The translations under genes were made by a program, and so were the position numbers. From positions 70,333 to 134,332 of the forward strand of contig NZ_PPPX01000011.1 of assembly GCF_002902305.1 (NCBI RefSeq): a stretch of 64,000 nt of DNA, in the 5' to 3' direction. This stretch comes from Staphylococcus argensis (lineage in GTDB: Bacteria > Bacillota > Bacilli > Staphylococcales > Staphylococcaceae). This document shows, one piece after another, positions 25,318 through 35,197 of this stretch (the first letter of the stretch is position 1; each line of letters starts with the position of its first letter). Below the pieces are notes generated by a model. The model was not told where the DNA came from. It did no database searches and saw only the letters and a list, made by a program, of their open reading frames with translations.

Positions 25318-26277
25318 ATGGTAAAAGTATATATTGCAGGAGCCATTCCTCAAGAAGGCTTAGATCTTCTCCAAGACCAAGGCTATGAGGTCGATGTCTA
25401 CGATGGAGAAGGCATTATTGATCAAGAGACGTTGAAAGAAGGCGTAAAAGACGCTGATGTGCTAATCAGTTTATTGTCTACAAATGTAGATAAAGAAGTG
25501 ATTGATGCAGGTAGTAACTTGAAGATCATCACTAACTATGGTGCTGGCTTTAACAACGTTGATGTAGATTATGCACGTGAAAAAGATATCGATGTTACAA
25601 ATACGCCGAAAGCATCTACGGCTGCAACTGCTGAATTAACATTCGCACTTGTTCTAGCTTCAGCACGTCGTATTGTTGAAGGCGACCAATTGTGCCGTAC
25701 GAAAGGTTTCGACGGTTGGGCACCCCTATTCTTCCGTGGACGTGAAGTTTCAGGCAAGACAATCGGTATCGTTGGCTTAGGTGAAATCGGTGGCGCTGTT
25801 GCTAAACGCGCAAAAGCATTTGATATGAATATTCTTTACATAGGGCCACATCAAAAACCTGAAAAAGAGCGTGAAATTGGTGCGAAATATGTAGACTTCG
25901 ACACACTTATCGAAAAATCTGATTTCGTTACAATCAATACAGCTTACAAACCAGAATTACACCATAGTTTCGATACAGAACAGTTCAAGAAAATGAAATC
26001 TACTAGTTATCTTATCAATGCAGCACGTGGTCCTATCGTGAACGAACAAGCATTAGTAGATGCATTGAAAGCGAAAGAAATCGAAGGTGCTGCACTCGAT
26101 GTCTTCGAATTCGAACCAGAAATCAATGATGAACTTAAATCACTTAATAACGTCGTTATTACACCACATATTGGTAATGCGACATTCGAAGCACGTGATA
26201 TGATGGCGCGTATCGTAGCTAATGATGCGATTAGTAAGATGAATGGTGAAGAACCTAAATATGTAGTAAATAAATAA
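25318..26277 (+). CDS. D-isomer-specific 2-hydroxyacid dehydrogenase
   Basis: 319-residue NAD(P)H oxidoreductase. The catalytic-domain start is MVKVYIAGAIPQEGLDLL. The nucleotide-binding motif GLGEIGGAVAKRAKAFDM follows, then the substrate/catalytic residues Arg in NAARGPIVNEQALVDAL, Glu in LDVFEFEPE and His in TPHIGNAT. These are the classic Arg-Glu-His triad of the family. Start 25318 is fixed by AAAGGAAGTG; an upstream in-frame ATG adds 24 unconserved residues. Specific acid unknown (glyoxylate/hydroxypyruvate-type activity is common). Single gene with a bidirectional terminator. Confidence 0.9.
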   Translation: MVKVYIAGAIPQEGLDLLQDQGYEVDVYDGEGIIDQETLKEGVKDADVLISLLSTNVDKEVIDAGSNLKIITNYGAGFNNVDVDYAREKDIDVTNTPKASTAATAELTFALVLASARRIVEGDQLCRTKGFDGWAPLFFRGREVSGKTIGIVGLGEIGGAVAKRAKAFDMNILYIGPHQKPEKEREIGAKYVDFDTLIEKSDFVTINTAYKPELHHSFDTEQFKKMKSTSYLINAARGPIVNEQALVDALKAKEIEGAALDVFEFEPEINDELKSLNNVVITPHIGNATFEARDMMARIVANDAISKMNGEEPKYVVNK

Positions 26278-26304
26278 TTGATTTCAAACGCTATTGAAAT
26301 CATA

Positions 26305-26340
26305 AAAGACAGGTAAGGTGAAAGTCCCTTACCTGTCTTT
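26305..26340. terminator. Bidirectional terminator
   Basis: AAAGACAGGTAAGG (26305-26318) and CCTTACCTGTCTTT (26327-26340) pair perfectly between convergent genes. Confidence 0.9.
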
Positions 26341-26348
26341 TTGTATCT

Positions 26349-27473
26349 TTATTTCGATTTACTTTTATACAAGAACTTCGTCTGACGTTCACCGTAGGAA
26401 TTCGGTAATAATTTCGCAATAAAGTTACGCACGGCAACCACGAGCGGATTAGTATGTTGCGCGAGTTTACCAATCTTTCTGGAACGCTTAATCACTTTCG
26501 CCGTATGACCTACACGCAACTTGTTATACCGCTTCAAGCTCTCATTAAAGTCATAATACTTAAAGCAGTTCGTTAACACGATCGCATCTTCCATCGCTTG
26601 ACCTGCACCCTGTCCCATATTAGGCGTAGTCGCATGCGCTGCATCACCGAGTAGAATCGTACGTTGATAGACGAAATCATTCAACGGTTTCAAATCGTAC
26701 ATATCGTGTTGTAAGATACCAGTTTCACTTTGTTTATCTAGTACTTGGCGCACTTCATCTGGATAACGGTTAAAACGCGCTTGGAGATGTGGCTTGCCAT
26801 AAGCACTCAATGCGATATCTTTCTCTTTCGCATTGATTGAAATAAACCAATACGCTTGGTTATTTAGGAGAGGAACGATACCTACGCGCCCTTTCGTCCC
26901 CCAGTATTCGCGTGCGATATGCGTATCTTCAAGCTGAACATCTTCAACCATGCCACGAAACACAGTATAACCTTGGTAATTTAATTTCGCTTTCGGTGCG
27001 ACGGTCTCACGAATGATGGAATGAATTCCATCTGCACCGATACATAAATCGAACGTCTCTGGTTCTTGATTCGCAAAATGAAGCGTCACTTTCATGTCAC
27101 TATTCTCCATTTTAGTAACACGATGATTTGTATATATAGCGTGATCTGGCACGTATGAAGCAATCACATCGATCAGTGTTTGTCGTTTTAACGTGAGATT
27201 GACGCTATTCTTTTTCAACTCTACTGTTGAAAGTGGATGTTGTGCTTCATCGTAAATCGCCATTTGTTTAATAATTTGTCCCGCATTTTTAATCCCTTTA
27301 GCTAAATCATGCTTGCCTAATTTATCTAAGACATTGTCACCTATACCGATACCGGCACCCAACTCTTTGATTTCAGGCTCTTTCTCAAATACTTTAACCT
27401 CATGTCCTTGTTCATGAAACAGTGCTGCTGCAGTGAGGCCACCGATACCGGCGCCAACAATACCAATTTTCAT
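26349..27473 (-). CDS. FAD-dependent monooxygenase (salicylate hydroxylase-like)
   Basis: 374 residues of the class A flavoprotein monooxygenase family. Seen: the FAD-binding start MKIGIVGAGIGGLTAAALF with GxGxxG at 7-12, the central IGADGIHSIIRE (DG motif), and GDAAHATTPNMGQGAGQAMEDA (GD motif that contacts FAD ribityl). Substrate unknown; S. aureus has an orthologue at the same place, as far as I recall. Faces the 2-hydroxyacid dehydrogenase across a shared terminator. Confidence 0.88.
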   Translation of the reverse strand: MKIGIVGAGIGGLTAAALFHEQGHEVKVFEKEPEIKELGAGIGIGDNVLDKLGKHDLAKGIKNAGQIIKQMAIYDEAQHPLSTVELKKNSVNLTLKRQTLIDVIASYVPDHAIYTNHRVTKMENSDMKVTLHFANQEPETFDLCIGADGIHSIIRETVAPKAKLNYQGYTVFRGMVEDVQLEDTHIAREYWGTKGRVGIVPLLNNQAYWFISINAKEKDIALSAYGKPHLQARFNRYPDEVRQVLDKQSETGILQHDMYDLKPLNDFVYQRTILLGDAAHATTPNMGQGAGQAMEDAIVLTNCFKYYDFNESLKRYNKLRVGHTAKVIKRSRKIGKLAQHTNPLVVAVRNFIAKLLPNSYGERQTKFLYKSKSK

Positions 27474-27532
27474 ATTCCAAACACCTCAATTAATATGTTC
27501 ACTCACATTCTATCACAATCACTCGCACAATT

Positions 27533-27584
27533 AGAGAGGGCAAAGCTATTTCGATTCACTATCTGCTTTAGCAACGCCCTCTCT
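27533..27584 (-). terminator. Hairpin after the glucosaminidase gene
   Basis: AGAGAGGGC (27533-27541 on +, inverted copy at 27576-27584) forms the outer stem with an inner AAGC/GCTT stem. The T run is weak on the minus exit, so termination is uncertain. Confidence 0.5.
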
Positions 27585-27597
27585 TCGATATCATTCA

Positions 27598-28374
27598 TTA
27601 CTTTTTATAGTAATCTTTATGAATATGATCTTTCTTTATCCCATATTTATCATAATATCTCGCCATCAATTGTGCGATATTATCATCCCAATCAACATCA
27701 CTAGCATACTGATTTGTACCAGGATTCTGAGGGTTCCAACGCATCTGATAGAGAGACAATTGGTGGTGCTTAAAGTAATTGTAGCGTACGAAACGCGCTC
27801 CGCCGATAATGGCTTTGCGTGGGGACGTCCACTTCTCTTTCTTCGCATAACTATTACCATGTTTGAGTGCATTCGCGTCGAAAGCACCGATACCGAAGAA
27901 ATTATAATAACGCTCGTGACCTGACTTAAGTCCATGTGCAAGTTCAGATTGACCGTTACCTGTTTCCACCAACGCATGACTCACTAAATAAAGCGCGTTG
28001 ACTTCGTATTTATCTTGCGCGTCTAAGAAGGCTTGTCCCTGTCCTTCAAGAACACCTTTACCTTTGAGAAGTCGATTAACTTCACTTTTACTCAAAGGTA
28101 CTTTCTCGGAGATATCCATGTGCTTTAAATTGTGATGTTGACTATCTACCGCCATCGCTTCTTCAACATCTTTCTTAGATGCATTCACGAAGCGACCGTC
28201 TTTCTCTTTCGTATTAATCACACCGTCACTTGTCTGCTTCTCTACCGCTTCGTCAAAGGTATGCGTCTTACGGTGATCAAACAACGATGTATCATAGATT
28301 ACGAACAATATCGCAAAGATGACGAGTAACCCTGCGGCAACGAGAAGTGTGGCTTGTTTCTTAATCCATTCCAT
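27598..28374 (-). CDS. sagA: Membrane-anchored N-acetylglucosaminidase (SagA-like)
   Basis: 258 residues: one N-terminal membrane anchor (about residues 8-27) then an extracellular glucosaminidase domain (GH73 type). The catalytic-site pattern VSHALVETGNGQSELAHGL carries the expected Glu, followed by YNFFGIGAFDAN and YASDVDWDDNIAQLMARYY. The layout matches the S. aureus Atl-like SagA/SagB short glucosaminidases, which trim glycan strands. The symbol is chosen by position near fdhA, from memory. SpdC, encoded at 61 kb, partners SagB in S. aureus. Confidence 0.8.
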   Translation of the reverse strand: MEWIKKQATLLVAAGLLVIFAILFVIYDTSLFDHRKTHTFDEAVEKQTSDGVINTKEKDGRFVNASKKDVEEAMAVDSQHHNLKHMDISEKVPLSKSEVNRLLKGKGVLEGQGQAFLDAQDKYEVNALYLVSHALVETGNGQSELAHGLKSGHERYYNFFGIGAFDANALKHGNSYAKKEKWTSPRKAIIGGARFVRYNYFKHHQLSLYQMRWNPQNPGTNQYASDVDWDDNIAQLMARYYDKYGIKKDHIHKDYYKK

Positions 28375-28401
28375 CTTAACTCGCGCTCCTCTTCCCTTAC
28401 T

Positions 28402-28632
28402 CTATTTCAGTACGAAGAATGCGACCATAATCGCAATCAACACAATCGCAAACGAAATATTGATGACGACCTTCATGCCCGTACGATGTCTAAAGAAGAC
28501 GTTAAACATTACTAAACTAATCGCCAATGAAACGACGAACATCGTGATGGCCATAACGAGATTCTTCATGACGAGTAAGATGATGCCGATGACGAGAAAG
28601 ATATTCGAAATAATCGACAGTACTTTCATCAT
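28402..28632 (-). CDS. Small two/three-helix membrane protein
   Basis: 76 residues, nearly all hydrophobic, with three predicted helices and a short basic loop FFRHRTGMK. No recognised family. It lies 27 bp upstream of the glucosaminidase gene and is probably cotranscribed with it, so a wall-related role is possible. The start is uncertain: two ATGs in a row are present and the nearest GGGAGG is about 20 bases away. Confidence 0.6.
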   Translation of the reverse strand: MMKVLSIISNIFLVIGIILLVMKNLVMAITMFVVSLAISLVMFNVFFRHRTGMKVVINISFAIVLIAIMVAFFVLK

Positions 28633-28764
28633 TTGTGGATTGATAGGTCTTCCCTCCCATTTCTACATTGATTACATTACTCAAATTGTACCATATCTCC
28701 CGACCTCTCGACGACGTTTATTCCTCGCTGTAGTAAAAGGTCTTCTAAATGTTCACAAACATAG

Positions 28765-28798
28765 AAAAGCTGTCGACAAGATGATGCCTGCCGACAGC
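28765..28798 (-). terminator. Terminator after the formate dehydrogenase operon
   Basis: On the minus strand GCTGTCG (28798-28792) pairs with CGACAGC (28775-28769) and is followed by TTTTCT. Confidence 0.75.
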
Positions 28799-28878
28799 CT
28801 TCTATTTATAGTATTGATTTAAGTTAGCCCAACATTACATTGCCGCTTCTTTTACTATATTACAGTCATATACGCGAC

Positions 28879-29349
28879 TTATTCTTCGCGTGACATACCT
28901 TTTAATAAGTTCAACATGTAAGTTAAGCCACGGTTAATTTCATCATCACGCAACACTTTGAAGAGTCCAGTGATAGATGTCTTCTGATTAGGGTTAGCTG
29001 AGTTTGCCACACGTAACCCTCTGTTGACTTTATTAAGCACGTGACTCAAATCGTTCACGTCTAAATCGCCAAGTAAGAAGACAAGTGATGCCATGTTTGA
29101 AATTAAACCTGTATATTGTTCTTTATTTAACTCAGTCGCAAACTTGTTCGCAATGACACCGCGACCTTTGACCATACCTGATAATGCATCTAGTATCTTC
29201 GCATCATCGAGTGCACTCACGAGATTGATCGCTTTAAGAATGCTCTCTTTATTCTCGGAAATCGCTGAAGTCACTTCTTCTAAGTTCTCTTGTTTCACTT
29301 GTTCTTTCGGTTTCTCGACACGTCTAATCTTAGTAATACGTTCTGCCAT
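28879..29349 (-). CDS. DUF1641 protein, formate dehydrogenase partner
   Basis: 156 residues, mainly helical, of the DUF1641 family: central SALDDAKILDALSGMVKGRGVIANKF and the C-terminal TGLFKVLRDDEINRGLTYMLNLL. It overlaps the end of fdhA by one base. In B. subtilis the gene next to the FdhA homologue YrhE (YrhD) belongs to the same family. An assembly or regulatory role for formate dehydrogenase is likely but not proven. Confidence 0.85.
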   Translation of the reverse strand: MAERITKIRRVEKPKEQVKQENLEEVTSAISENKESILKAINLVSALDDAKILDALSGMVKGRGVIANKFATELNKEQYTGLISNMASLVFLLGDLDVNDLSHVLNKVNRGLRVANSANPNQKTSITGLFKVLRDDEINRGLTYMLNLLKGMSREE

Positions 29350-32303
29350 TATTGATCCACCTGACTTCCTGGGAATACGTAGTCTTCACGATTCCATTTA
29401 TTTTGTACTTGAACACTATATTGTGGTTTGCGTTGTTTGTTGACACGGAAGTTAGTTGGGTTCAATGGTGACTTACCTTTACGTGTCTTAATTTCCATAC
29501 GACAGCTTGTACGCTTGTAAGACGGCGTATCTGTATCTTTATCAACGTCACTATTTGTCAACGCGTTAATAGCATTAATATCACCATTTAGCATCGCATT
29601 ATTGTTCAACGGAATGTAAATTTGCTTACCTTTTACGCGATCCGTCACATGCACGACAAGTTCAGCTTCACCAGAGTCAGAAATCAATTTAACTTCTGCA
29701 CCTTCGTGTAATCCACGATCTTCAGCGAGCTCAGGAGATACTTCGACGAATGCATTTGGCATCTTGTACTCTAAACCTTTCACGCGATAAGTCATGTTAC
29801 CTTCGTGGAAGTGTTCAAGAAGACGACCGTTGTTAACGTGTAAGTCGTATTCTTCACTTTCTTTATAGAAGTTGTCGAATGTTAATGGGAAGAACTTCGC
29901 TTTCTTGTTCTCGAAGTTGAATCCATTCATGTAAAGCGTTGGCTCGTCTGTACCGTCTTCAGCAACTGGCCATTGTAAACTGTTGTAGCCTTCAAGACGC
30001 TCGTAGTTCACACCAGAATATAATGGTGTTAAACGTGCGATTTCATCCATGATTTGAGATGGGTGAGTGTAACCCCAATCGTAGCCCATTTCTTTCGCAA
30101 TCGCTTGGATGATTTGCCAGTCAGGAAGTGAGTCTCCCTTAGGTTCAAGTCCTTGATAGATACGTTGGATACGACGTTCAGTATTAGTAAAAGTACCTGT
30201 CTTCTCTAATGCAGGACTTGCTGGTAATACGACATCCGCATATGTTGCTGTGAAAGTGAAGAAAGCATCTTGTACGACTAAGAAGTCTACCTTTTCTAAA
30301 GCAGCTTGAACAAAGTTAATGTTAGAGTCAACGATACCTGTATCTTCACCGTAAAGATATAAGGCATGGATCTCATCGTTGTGGATACCTTCCATCATTT
30401 GGTGATTGTCGCGACCTGGTTCTGCAGGAATTTCTACGCCATATTCACGTTCGAATTTCGCACGAACCACATCATCATCCACTTTCTGATAACCAGGGAA
30501 TTGGTCAGGCATACTACCCATATCACTACAGCCTTGAACGTTGTTGTGACCACGTAATGGATAAGCACCTGTACCAGGACGACGATAGTTACCTGTAGTT
30601 AAGAGTAAGTTTGAAATTGCTGTTGAAGTATCACTACCGATGTCTTGTTGCGTAACACCCATCGCCCAGCAAATTGATACAGATTCAGCTGCAATGACTT
30701 GCTCAGCGAAGTCGATTAAGTCTTCTTTAGGAATTCCTGTCGTTTCTTCAGCGAATTCCATAGTGAAATCTTCTAATGATTTGTAGTAATCATCGAAGTC
30801 GTCTACCCATTCATCGATAAACGCTTTGTCATGTTTATCTTGATCGATGATGTATTTCGTAACTGCAGATAACCATACAAGGTCAGTACCTGGTTTCGGT
30901 TGATAGAAGTTATCTGCACGTTGTGCCATTTCGTGTTTACGGATATCGAAGACGTTCAACGTGTTGTTAAATAACTTCTGACCACGTTTAATCTTAGAAG
31001 CAATAACTGGGTGCGCTTCTGCTGTATTTGTACCGATAAGTACAACCATGCTTGCACGTGCTAAGTCTGAGATTGAACCAGAGTCACCACCGTGACCTAC
31101 AGTACGGAAGAGTCCTTTCGTCGCAGGTGCTTGGCAATAACGTGAACAGTTGTCGACGTTATTCGTGCCTACAACTTGGCGTGCTAACTTCTGCATTAAG
31201 TAAGATTCTTCGTTTGTTGCTTTAGAAGAAGAAATGAATGATAAGTGACTTGCGCCTTTTTCATTCTTGATCTTAGTAAAGTTATCACTGATGACTTTAA
31301 GTGCTTCGTCCCACTCTACTTCAACAAATTCGTCACCTTTACGTACGAGTGGTTTCGTCAAGCGATCTTCTGAGTCTGTGTAATCCCAACCGAATTTACC
31401 TTTAACACAAGATGAGATTTGGTTCGCAGGAGATTCGTGTTGAGGTTGAACTTTAAGGACTTCGCGACCTTTCGTCCAAACATCAAATGAGCAACCTACA
31501 CCGCAGTATGTACATACTGTCTTCGTCTTCTTGATACGTTCTTCACGCATCGCTGCTTCTGAGTCTGAAACTGCGAACAACGGACCATAGCCAGGTTCTG
31601 CCTTTTTAGTTAAATCAATCATAGCCGCAAGTGAGCCTGGTTCTAAGTCAGTCATGTAACCTGCGTTACCTTCCATGTTCACTTCCATCATCGCGTTACA
31701 TGGACAAACTGTCGCACATTGACCACAGCCAACACAAGATGAGTCGTTAATAGAAACGTCATTGTCCCAAATCACGCGTGGTTGTTGTCTTTCCCAATCA
31801 ATCGTTAAAGTCTCGTTAACTTGAACGTCCTGACAAACCTCAACACAACGTCCACAAAGGATACATTGGTTAGGGTCATAACGGTAGAATGGGCCGTAAT
31901 CTTTCTCATAAGGTTTCTCTTTGTACTCGTATGTTTGATGTTCAAGACCCCATTGGTCCATCGTATTATGTATTTCACAGTCGCCGTTATTATAGTCACA
32001 TACTGTACAATACAATTGGTGTTTCTCTAAAATGCGATCAAGTGCTTCCTTTTGACTTGTTTGAACACGATCGTTCTGAGTATTTACTACCATCGGGCGA
32101 TCCACGATTGTGCTACACGCACGTTGAATTTCTCCATCGATTTCTACTGTACACGTATCACACGTTTGAATCGGTCCCAATGACTCGTTATAACAAATCG
32201 AAGGCACGAATGTGTTCTGCGATTTGATGAATTCTAATAAATTTGTTCCAGGTTCAACAAGATAATCTTTGCCATCTAAAGTGACAATCAAATGCTCTTG
32301 CAT
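29349..32303 (-). CDS. fdhA: Molybdenum-dependent formate dehydrogenase, large fused subunit
   Basis: 984 residues. Order seen: an N-terminal 2Fe-2S ferredoxin domain ([15 protein letters not shown], about residues 35-49), a His/Cys cluster ([19 protein letters not shown]), two 4Fe-4S sites ([12 protein letters not shown] and [14 protein letters not shown]), then the catalytic domain. The catalytic domain carries its own 4Fe-4S motif (CTYCGVGC) and the Mo ligand region [17 protein letters not shown], where the second Cys takes the place of selenocysteine. The C-terminal molybdopterin-binding domain ends the protein. It oxidises formate to CO2. ATG 32303 is preferred over the GTG three codons upstream because AGGGG is eight bases away. 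Needs ModABC molybdenum and FdhD. Confidence 0.93.
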   Translation of the reverse strand: MQEHLIVTLDGKDYLVEPGTNLLEFIKSQNTFVPSICYNESLGPIQTCDTCTVEIDGEIQRACSTIVDRPMVVNTQNDRVQTSQKEALDRILEKHQLYCTVCDYNNGDCEIHNTMDQWGLEHQTYEYKEKPYEKDYGPFYRYDPNQCILCGRCVEVCQDVQVNETLTIDWERQQPRVIWDNDVSINDSSCVGCGQCATVCPCNAMMEVNMEGNAGYMTDLEPGSLAAMIDLTKKAEPGYGPLFAVSDSEAAMREERIKKTKTVCTYCGVGCSFDVWTKGREVLKVQPQHESPANQISSCVKGKFGWDYTDSEDRLTKPLVRKGDEFVEVEWDEALKVISDNFTKIKNEKGASHLSFISSSKATNEESYLMQKLARQVVGTNNVDNCSRYCQAPATKGLFRTVGHGGDSGSISDLARASMVVLIGTNTAEAHPVIASKIKRGQKLFNNTLNVFDIRKHEMAQRADNFYQPKPGTDLVWLSAVTKYIIDQDKHDKAFIDEWVDDFDDYYKSLEDFTMEFAEETTGIPKEDLIDFAEQVIAAESVSICWAMGVTQQDIGSDTSTAISNLLLTTGNYRRPGTGAYPLRGHNNVQGCSDMGSMPDQFPGYQKVDDDVVRAKFEREYGVEIPAEPGRDNHQMMEGIHNDEIHALYLYGEDTGIVDSNINFVQAALEKVDFLVVQDAFFTFTATYADVVLPASPALEKTGTFTNTERRIQRIYQGLEPKGDSLPDWQIIQAIAKEMGYDWGYTHPSQIMDEIARLTPLYSGVNYERLEGYNSLQWPVAEDGTDEPTLYMNGFNFENKKAKFFPLTFDNFYKESEEYDLHVNNGRLLEHFHEGNMTYRVKGLEYKMPNAFVEVSPELAEDRGLHEGAEVKLISDSGEAELVVHVTDRVKGKQIYIPLNNNAMLNGDINAINALTNSDVDKDTDTPSYKRTSCRMEIKTRKGKSPLNPTNFRVNKQRKPQYSVQVQNKWNREDYVFPGSQVDQ

Positions 32304-32405
32304 GCAATTCACCCCTAATATATATTAATGCCCGTGTTATATCTGCTAAGCGTTGTCGATTCTCTTTTTAACAATGCCCACACATGTGTAAAAACAGAAT
32401 GCCTT

Positions 32406-32440
32406 GAGTATATTCTATACTCATATATGTAAAATGTTAA
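32406..32440 (-). promoter_or_regulatory. fdhA promoter with palindromic -10 region
   Basis: On the minus strand TTAACA (32440-32435) and TAGAAT (32417-32412) are spaced by 17 bp. The -10 lies at the centre of a perfect dyad GAGTATA-TTC-TATACTC (32406-32422), a likely operator. Confidence 0.65.
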
Positions 32441-32716
32441 GTGTTTACACACGGTTTTATTAATAAATTTTAATTAAGCAAACGTGGCTATATCTTGCGC
32501 GACATAAATGATTATCATTATCAAATACAAATTCTCAATACGTATGTTCAATGAGGTTGTAAAAAGGTAGGATTCACAAAAACATAAGCTCTCCTATGTC
32601 CAAATCTCTACTACGTCTCTTAACGTATATTATCTACTTTAAGCAACTTTTGAATAAACTTTTATTGTTATCTCGTTCCATCATTCACCGCTAGTCCACA
32701 TTAAAAATCACAACAC
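32441..32716. promoter_or_regulatory. fdhA upstream spacer with a Fur-box candidate
   Basis: ATAAATGATTATCATTATC at 32504-32522 matches the Fur consensus at 16 of 19 positions. The only gene downstream on either strand is fdhA, about 64 bp beyond its -35. The rest of the spacer shows no open frame. Confidence 0.55.
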
Positions 32717-32749
32717 AAAAACCACCTCCCCCATAATGAGAGAGATGGT
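32717..32749 (-). terminator. Terminator after lcpC
   Basis: On the minus strand ACCATCTC (32749-32742) pairs with GGAGGTGGT (32729-32721), followed by TTTTG. Confidence 0.75.
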
Positions 32750-32761
32750 CATCTTATGAAA

Positions 32762-33718
32762 CTAGTTTAAATTAGATGTAATCGCTTGAGAATTCTCTTG
32801 AAGTGAGCCGTCACTTGGGTGGAAGTAGTACAAGCCGTCATCTTCGATACCACCAGAGCCTTCAAGCTGATGACGATGAACGGTTTCGTTCGCACCTTTA
32901 TAATGACTGCGTACTTTATTTAAATCGCCTAAAGATAAGTCAGTCTTCACATTCTCTTTCGCATGATTCATCAATGAGTTGAAATGAGTGAGTGAGCTCA
33001 CGCTAGATAACTTGTTTGCTAAACCTTGAATGACAAGTTGTTGACGCTCTTGTCGACCAAAGTCTCCACCCGCACCTTGTTCTTTACGGCTTCGAATAAA
33101 CGCCATCGCTTGTTTGCCATCGAGATGCGTCTTTTCACCTTTCGTAAATGATTGACCGTCATAAGAGAATGTTGCGTTACTTACGACATCGATGCCACCT
33201 ACTGTATCAATCATATCTTTCATACCGTCCATATCAATCGTTGCATAGTGATCAATCGGAACGTTCAATAATTTTTCTAAAGATTTCACTGCCATATCTG
33301 GGCCACCGTAAGCATACGCATGATTAATCTTCTCTGTCGAATCTTTGCCCACAATCTCAGCTTTCGTATCACGCGGGATACTCAATATCTCAGTCGTCTT
33401 CTTCTCAGGGTTGATTGAAAGCACCATAATCGTGTCTGTTCGTTGGCCGCCACCATTAGCTGAACGTTTCGCATCCGAATCTACACCAAAGAGCGCAATG
33501 GTAAAGGGATCTCCCTTACCTAGATCCACTTTGTCACTACGTAGTGATGATTTATCACGGTTCAATGGATCTTGAATTGATCCTCCAACTGCAAATACTT
33601 TGTACCCGATATACAAAGCGAAGAGAATCAGTGCGAGTACGATAATCCCTACAATCCAAAGTAGTACCTTACCTGGTCCACCTGATTTTTTCTGTCCATA
33701 GTAATCTGAGCGTTTCAC
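32762..33718 (-). CDS. lcpC: LytR-CpsA-Psr (LCP) ligase
   Basis: Membrane-anchored LCP enzyme, 318 residues, that attaches wall teichoic acid or capsule to peptidoglycan. One membrane segment (about residues 18-40) follows a short cytoplasmic N-terminus; the extracellular LCP domain has FTIALFGVDSDAKR, GGGQRTDTIMVLSINP with the conserved Arg/Asp, ILSIPRDTKAE and the later FIRSRKEQGAGGDFGRQERQQ. These are the catalytic and polyprenyl-phosphate-binding motifs. Start codon is GTG with GGAAGTGA upstream. The symbol follows position next to fdhA and suhB as in S. aureus (SA2103), from memory. Confidence 0.85.
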   Translation of the reverse strand: MKRSDYYGQKKSGGPGKVLLWIVGIIVLALILFALYIGYKVFAVGGSIQDPLNRDKSSLRSDKVDLGKGDPFTIALFGVDSDAKRSANGGGQRTDTIMVLSINPEKKTTEILSIPRDTKAEIVGKDSTEKINHAYAYGGPDMAVKSLEKLLNVPIDHYATIDMDGMKDMIDTVGGIDVVSNATFSYDGQSFTKGEKTHLDGKQAMAFIRSRKEQGAGGDFGRQERQQLVIQGLANKLSSVSSLTHFNSLMNHAKENVKTDLSLGDLNKVRSHYKGANETVHRHQLEGSGGIEDDGLYYFHPSDGSLQENSQAITSNLN

Positions 33719-33877
33719 TCACATCACTTCCTATCTTATTTAATTTTCATTCTTAGTGATTGCTAACTTTTCTATTTGTTTCTACTTCTTGTTGGTCGTT
33801 CACTTTCTTTGTTCATTAAAAGTGTGTGAGTCTCGCCATAATATATGTACTACTCGCATAGTTCCCATTTTTGAGAT

Positions 33878-34069
33878 AGCGATTTTACGACTCATAAATG
33901 AGCAATGAACGATGCGTCACGACAATGTAGTCAAGCTATTAACCTCAACTATTTTTTAGACTATTAAGTGACAGCTTGAGACGGGGAGTGATTCATTGAG
34001 AAGCAGCGATTTTACTACACGTAAATGAACAATGAACGATGAACCACGACAAAGTAGTCAAGCTATTAA
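33878..34069. repeat. 65-bp direct repeat in the lcpC-suhB spacer
   Basis: Units 33878-33942 and 34005-34069 are identical at 57 of 65 positions. Shared blocks: AGCGATTTTAC, CAATGAACGATG, CACGACAA and GTAGTCAAGCTATTAA. The spacing of 127 bp is regular. On the minus strand each unit has a TTGACT but no matching -10. No open frame. Function unknown. Confidence 0.85.
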
Positions 34070-34115
34070 TTAACAGTATAAACTTTATAGAAAAGAAAAG
34101 TATCCAACCAAAGAC

Positions 34116-34907
34116 CTATATCTCATAACCCTCGCCACGTTGAAGCACCTCAAGTACCGCTTCATGACATCCTGGGTTGCTGATAATAAATGGTCCTGCT
34201 TTTGTGAAGTCTAACGCTTCCCCTCTTAAACTCGTCATCTTCAAATCAAGTTCACGAGCAAATAGAAACTGTGCTGCGATATCCCACGGTTTCGGATTCG
34301 TGTTAAAATGCGCACCGAACTGACCAGTGATGACGCGAACGGAGTCTAATCCACAAGAACCTATGATGCGATGACTGAAAGATGCATCAAAGAGATCACG
34401 TAACGTTGTATTATTCACAAATTGGGCACCGAATGAAAGGATCGCATCTTGCATTTCAATTGGAGCCGGGGAGTGAAGTTCCTCACCATTTTTATAAGCA
34501 CCTCGATTGCGTATGGCATGATAGAGATGACGATGTGGATAGTCATAAATATAAGAAAGCATGGCTTCTCCATCTACGAAATAAGCGAGAATTACGCAAT
34601 AATCTTCTTGTTGCTTCACTAAATTCATCGTGCCATCAATCGGATCCATCATCCATGTGTGTCCATGGCGCGCATCAATATTATCATTAGACTTTTCTTC
34701 AGCAAATAATTGATGTTCAGGATAATGTGCTTCAAGAAATGTCGCAAACTGTTCTTGTATCGTTTGATCAACATTGGTAACTAAATCGAATCGATCTTTT
34801 TTCGTTGACGTATGCATTTGTGCGATGAGCTGCGGAATTGTTTCATCTAGGGTATGTAGCCATTCACGTATACGTTGGTCTAAATCGATTAAATATTGCT
34901 GATTCAT
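34116..34907 (-). CDS. suhB: Inositol monophosphatase family protein (SuhB-like)
   Basis: 263 residues of the Mg2+-dependent inositol-monophosphatase fold. Metal sites are seen as FAEEKSND, MDPIDGTMNLVKQ and, near the C-terminus, KPWDIAAQFL. Substrate (inositol phosphate, NADP(H) or other small phosphate) is not determined by sequence. Located, as in S. aureus, between an LCP gene and the RsaI small RNA gene. It can be transcribed only from downstream of the RsaI terminator. Confidence 0.87.
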   Translation of the reverse strand: MNQQYLIDLDQRIREWLHTLDETIPQLIAQMHTSTKKDRFDLVTNVDQTIQEQFATFLEAHYPEHQLFAEEKSNDNIDARHGHTWMMDPIDGTMNLVKQQEDYCVILAYFVDGEAMLSYIYDYPHRHLYHAIRNRGAYKNGEELHSPAPIEMQDAILSFGAQFVNNTTLRDLFDASFSHRIIGSCGLDSVRVITGQFGAHFNTNPKPWDIAAQFLFARELDLKMTSLRGEALDFTKAGPFIISNPGCHEAVLEVLQRGEGYEI

Positions 34908-35009
34908 TATGTCACCTCTTTATTTAAGATTAATATGTATGAATGTATTTATTTTAGCATATTATCTATCACGAAATGTAGCACTCTTATGACATTGTCT
35001 ATCTACATT

Positions 35010-35168
35010 AAAAAACCGACTAGTCATCGCTAGTCGGCAAATAGAAAGGAAAGTAAGTAATAAATATTGAAGATGTTTGAATAGTAACGCATACGAACAA
35101 GAGATTGTAACTATTATATTATGTAATAGCCTACCCCTAAATCACCTTATTCGTTATCCCTTGTTACT
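35010..35168 (-). ncRNA. rsaI: RsaI (RsaOG)-type regulatory RNA
   Basis: Minus-strand transcript of about 159 nt next to suhB. The promoter is TTACAT (35203-35198)-N17-TATAGT (35180-35175). It has a long 5' stem-loop (GTAAC/GTTAC and ACGAA/TTCGT pairings) displaying a G-track with GGGGTAGGC, then an unpaired pyrimidine stretch ACTTTCCTTTC, then a terminator CCGACTAG/CTAGTCGG with six U. Location, G-track, CU-rich single-stranded region and cre-controlled promoter match what I know of S. aureus RsaI, a CcpA-repressed RNA that binds ribosome sites of sugar-metabolism mRNAs. Exact ends need mapping. Confidence 0.75.
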
Positions 35169-35197
35169 ACAACAACTATAACACATGTTTAATAATA

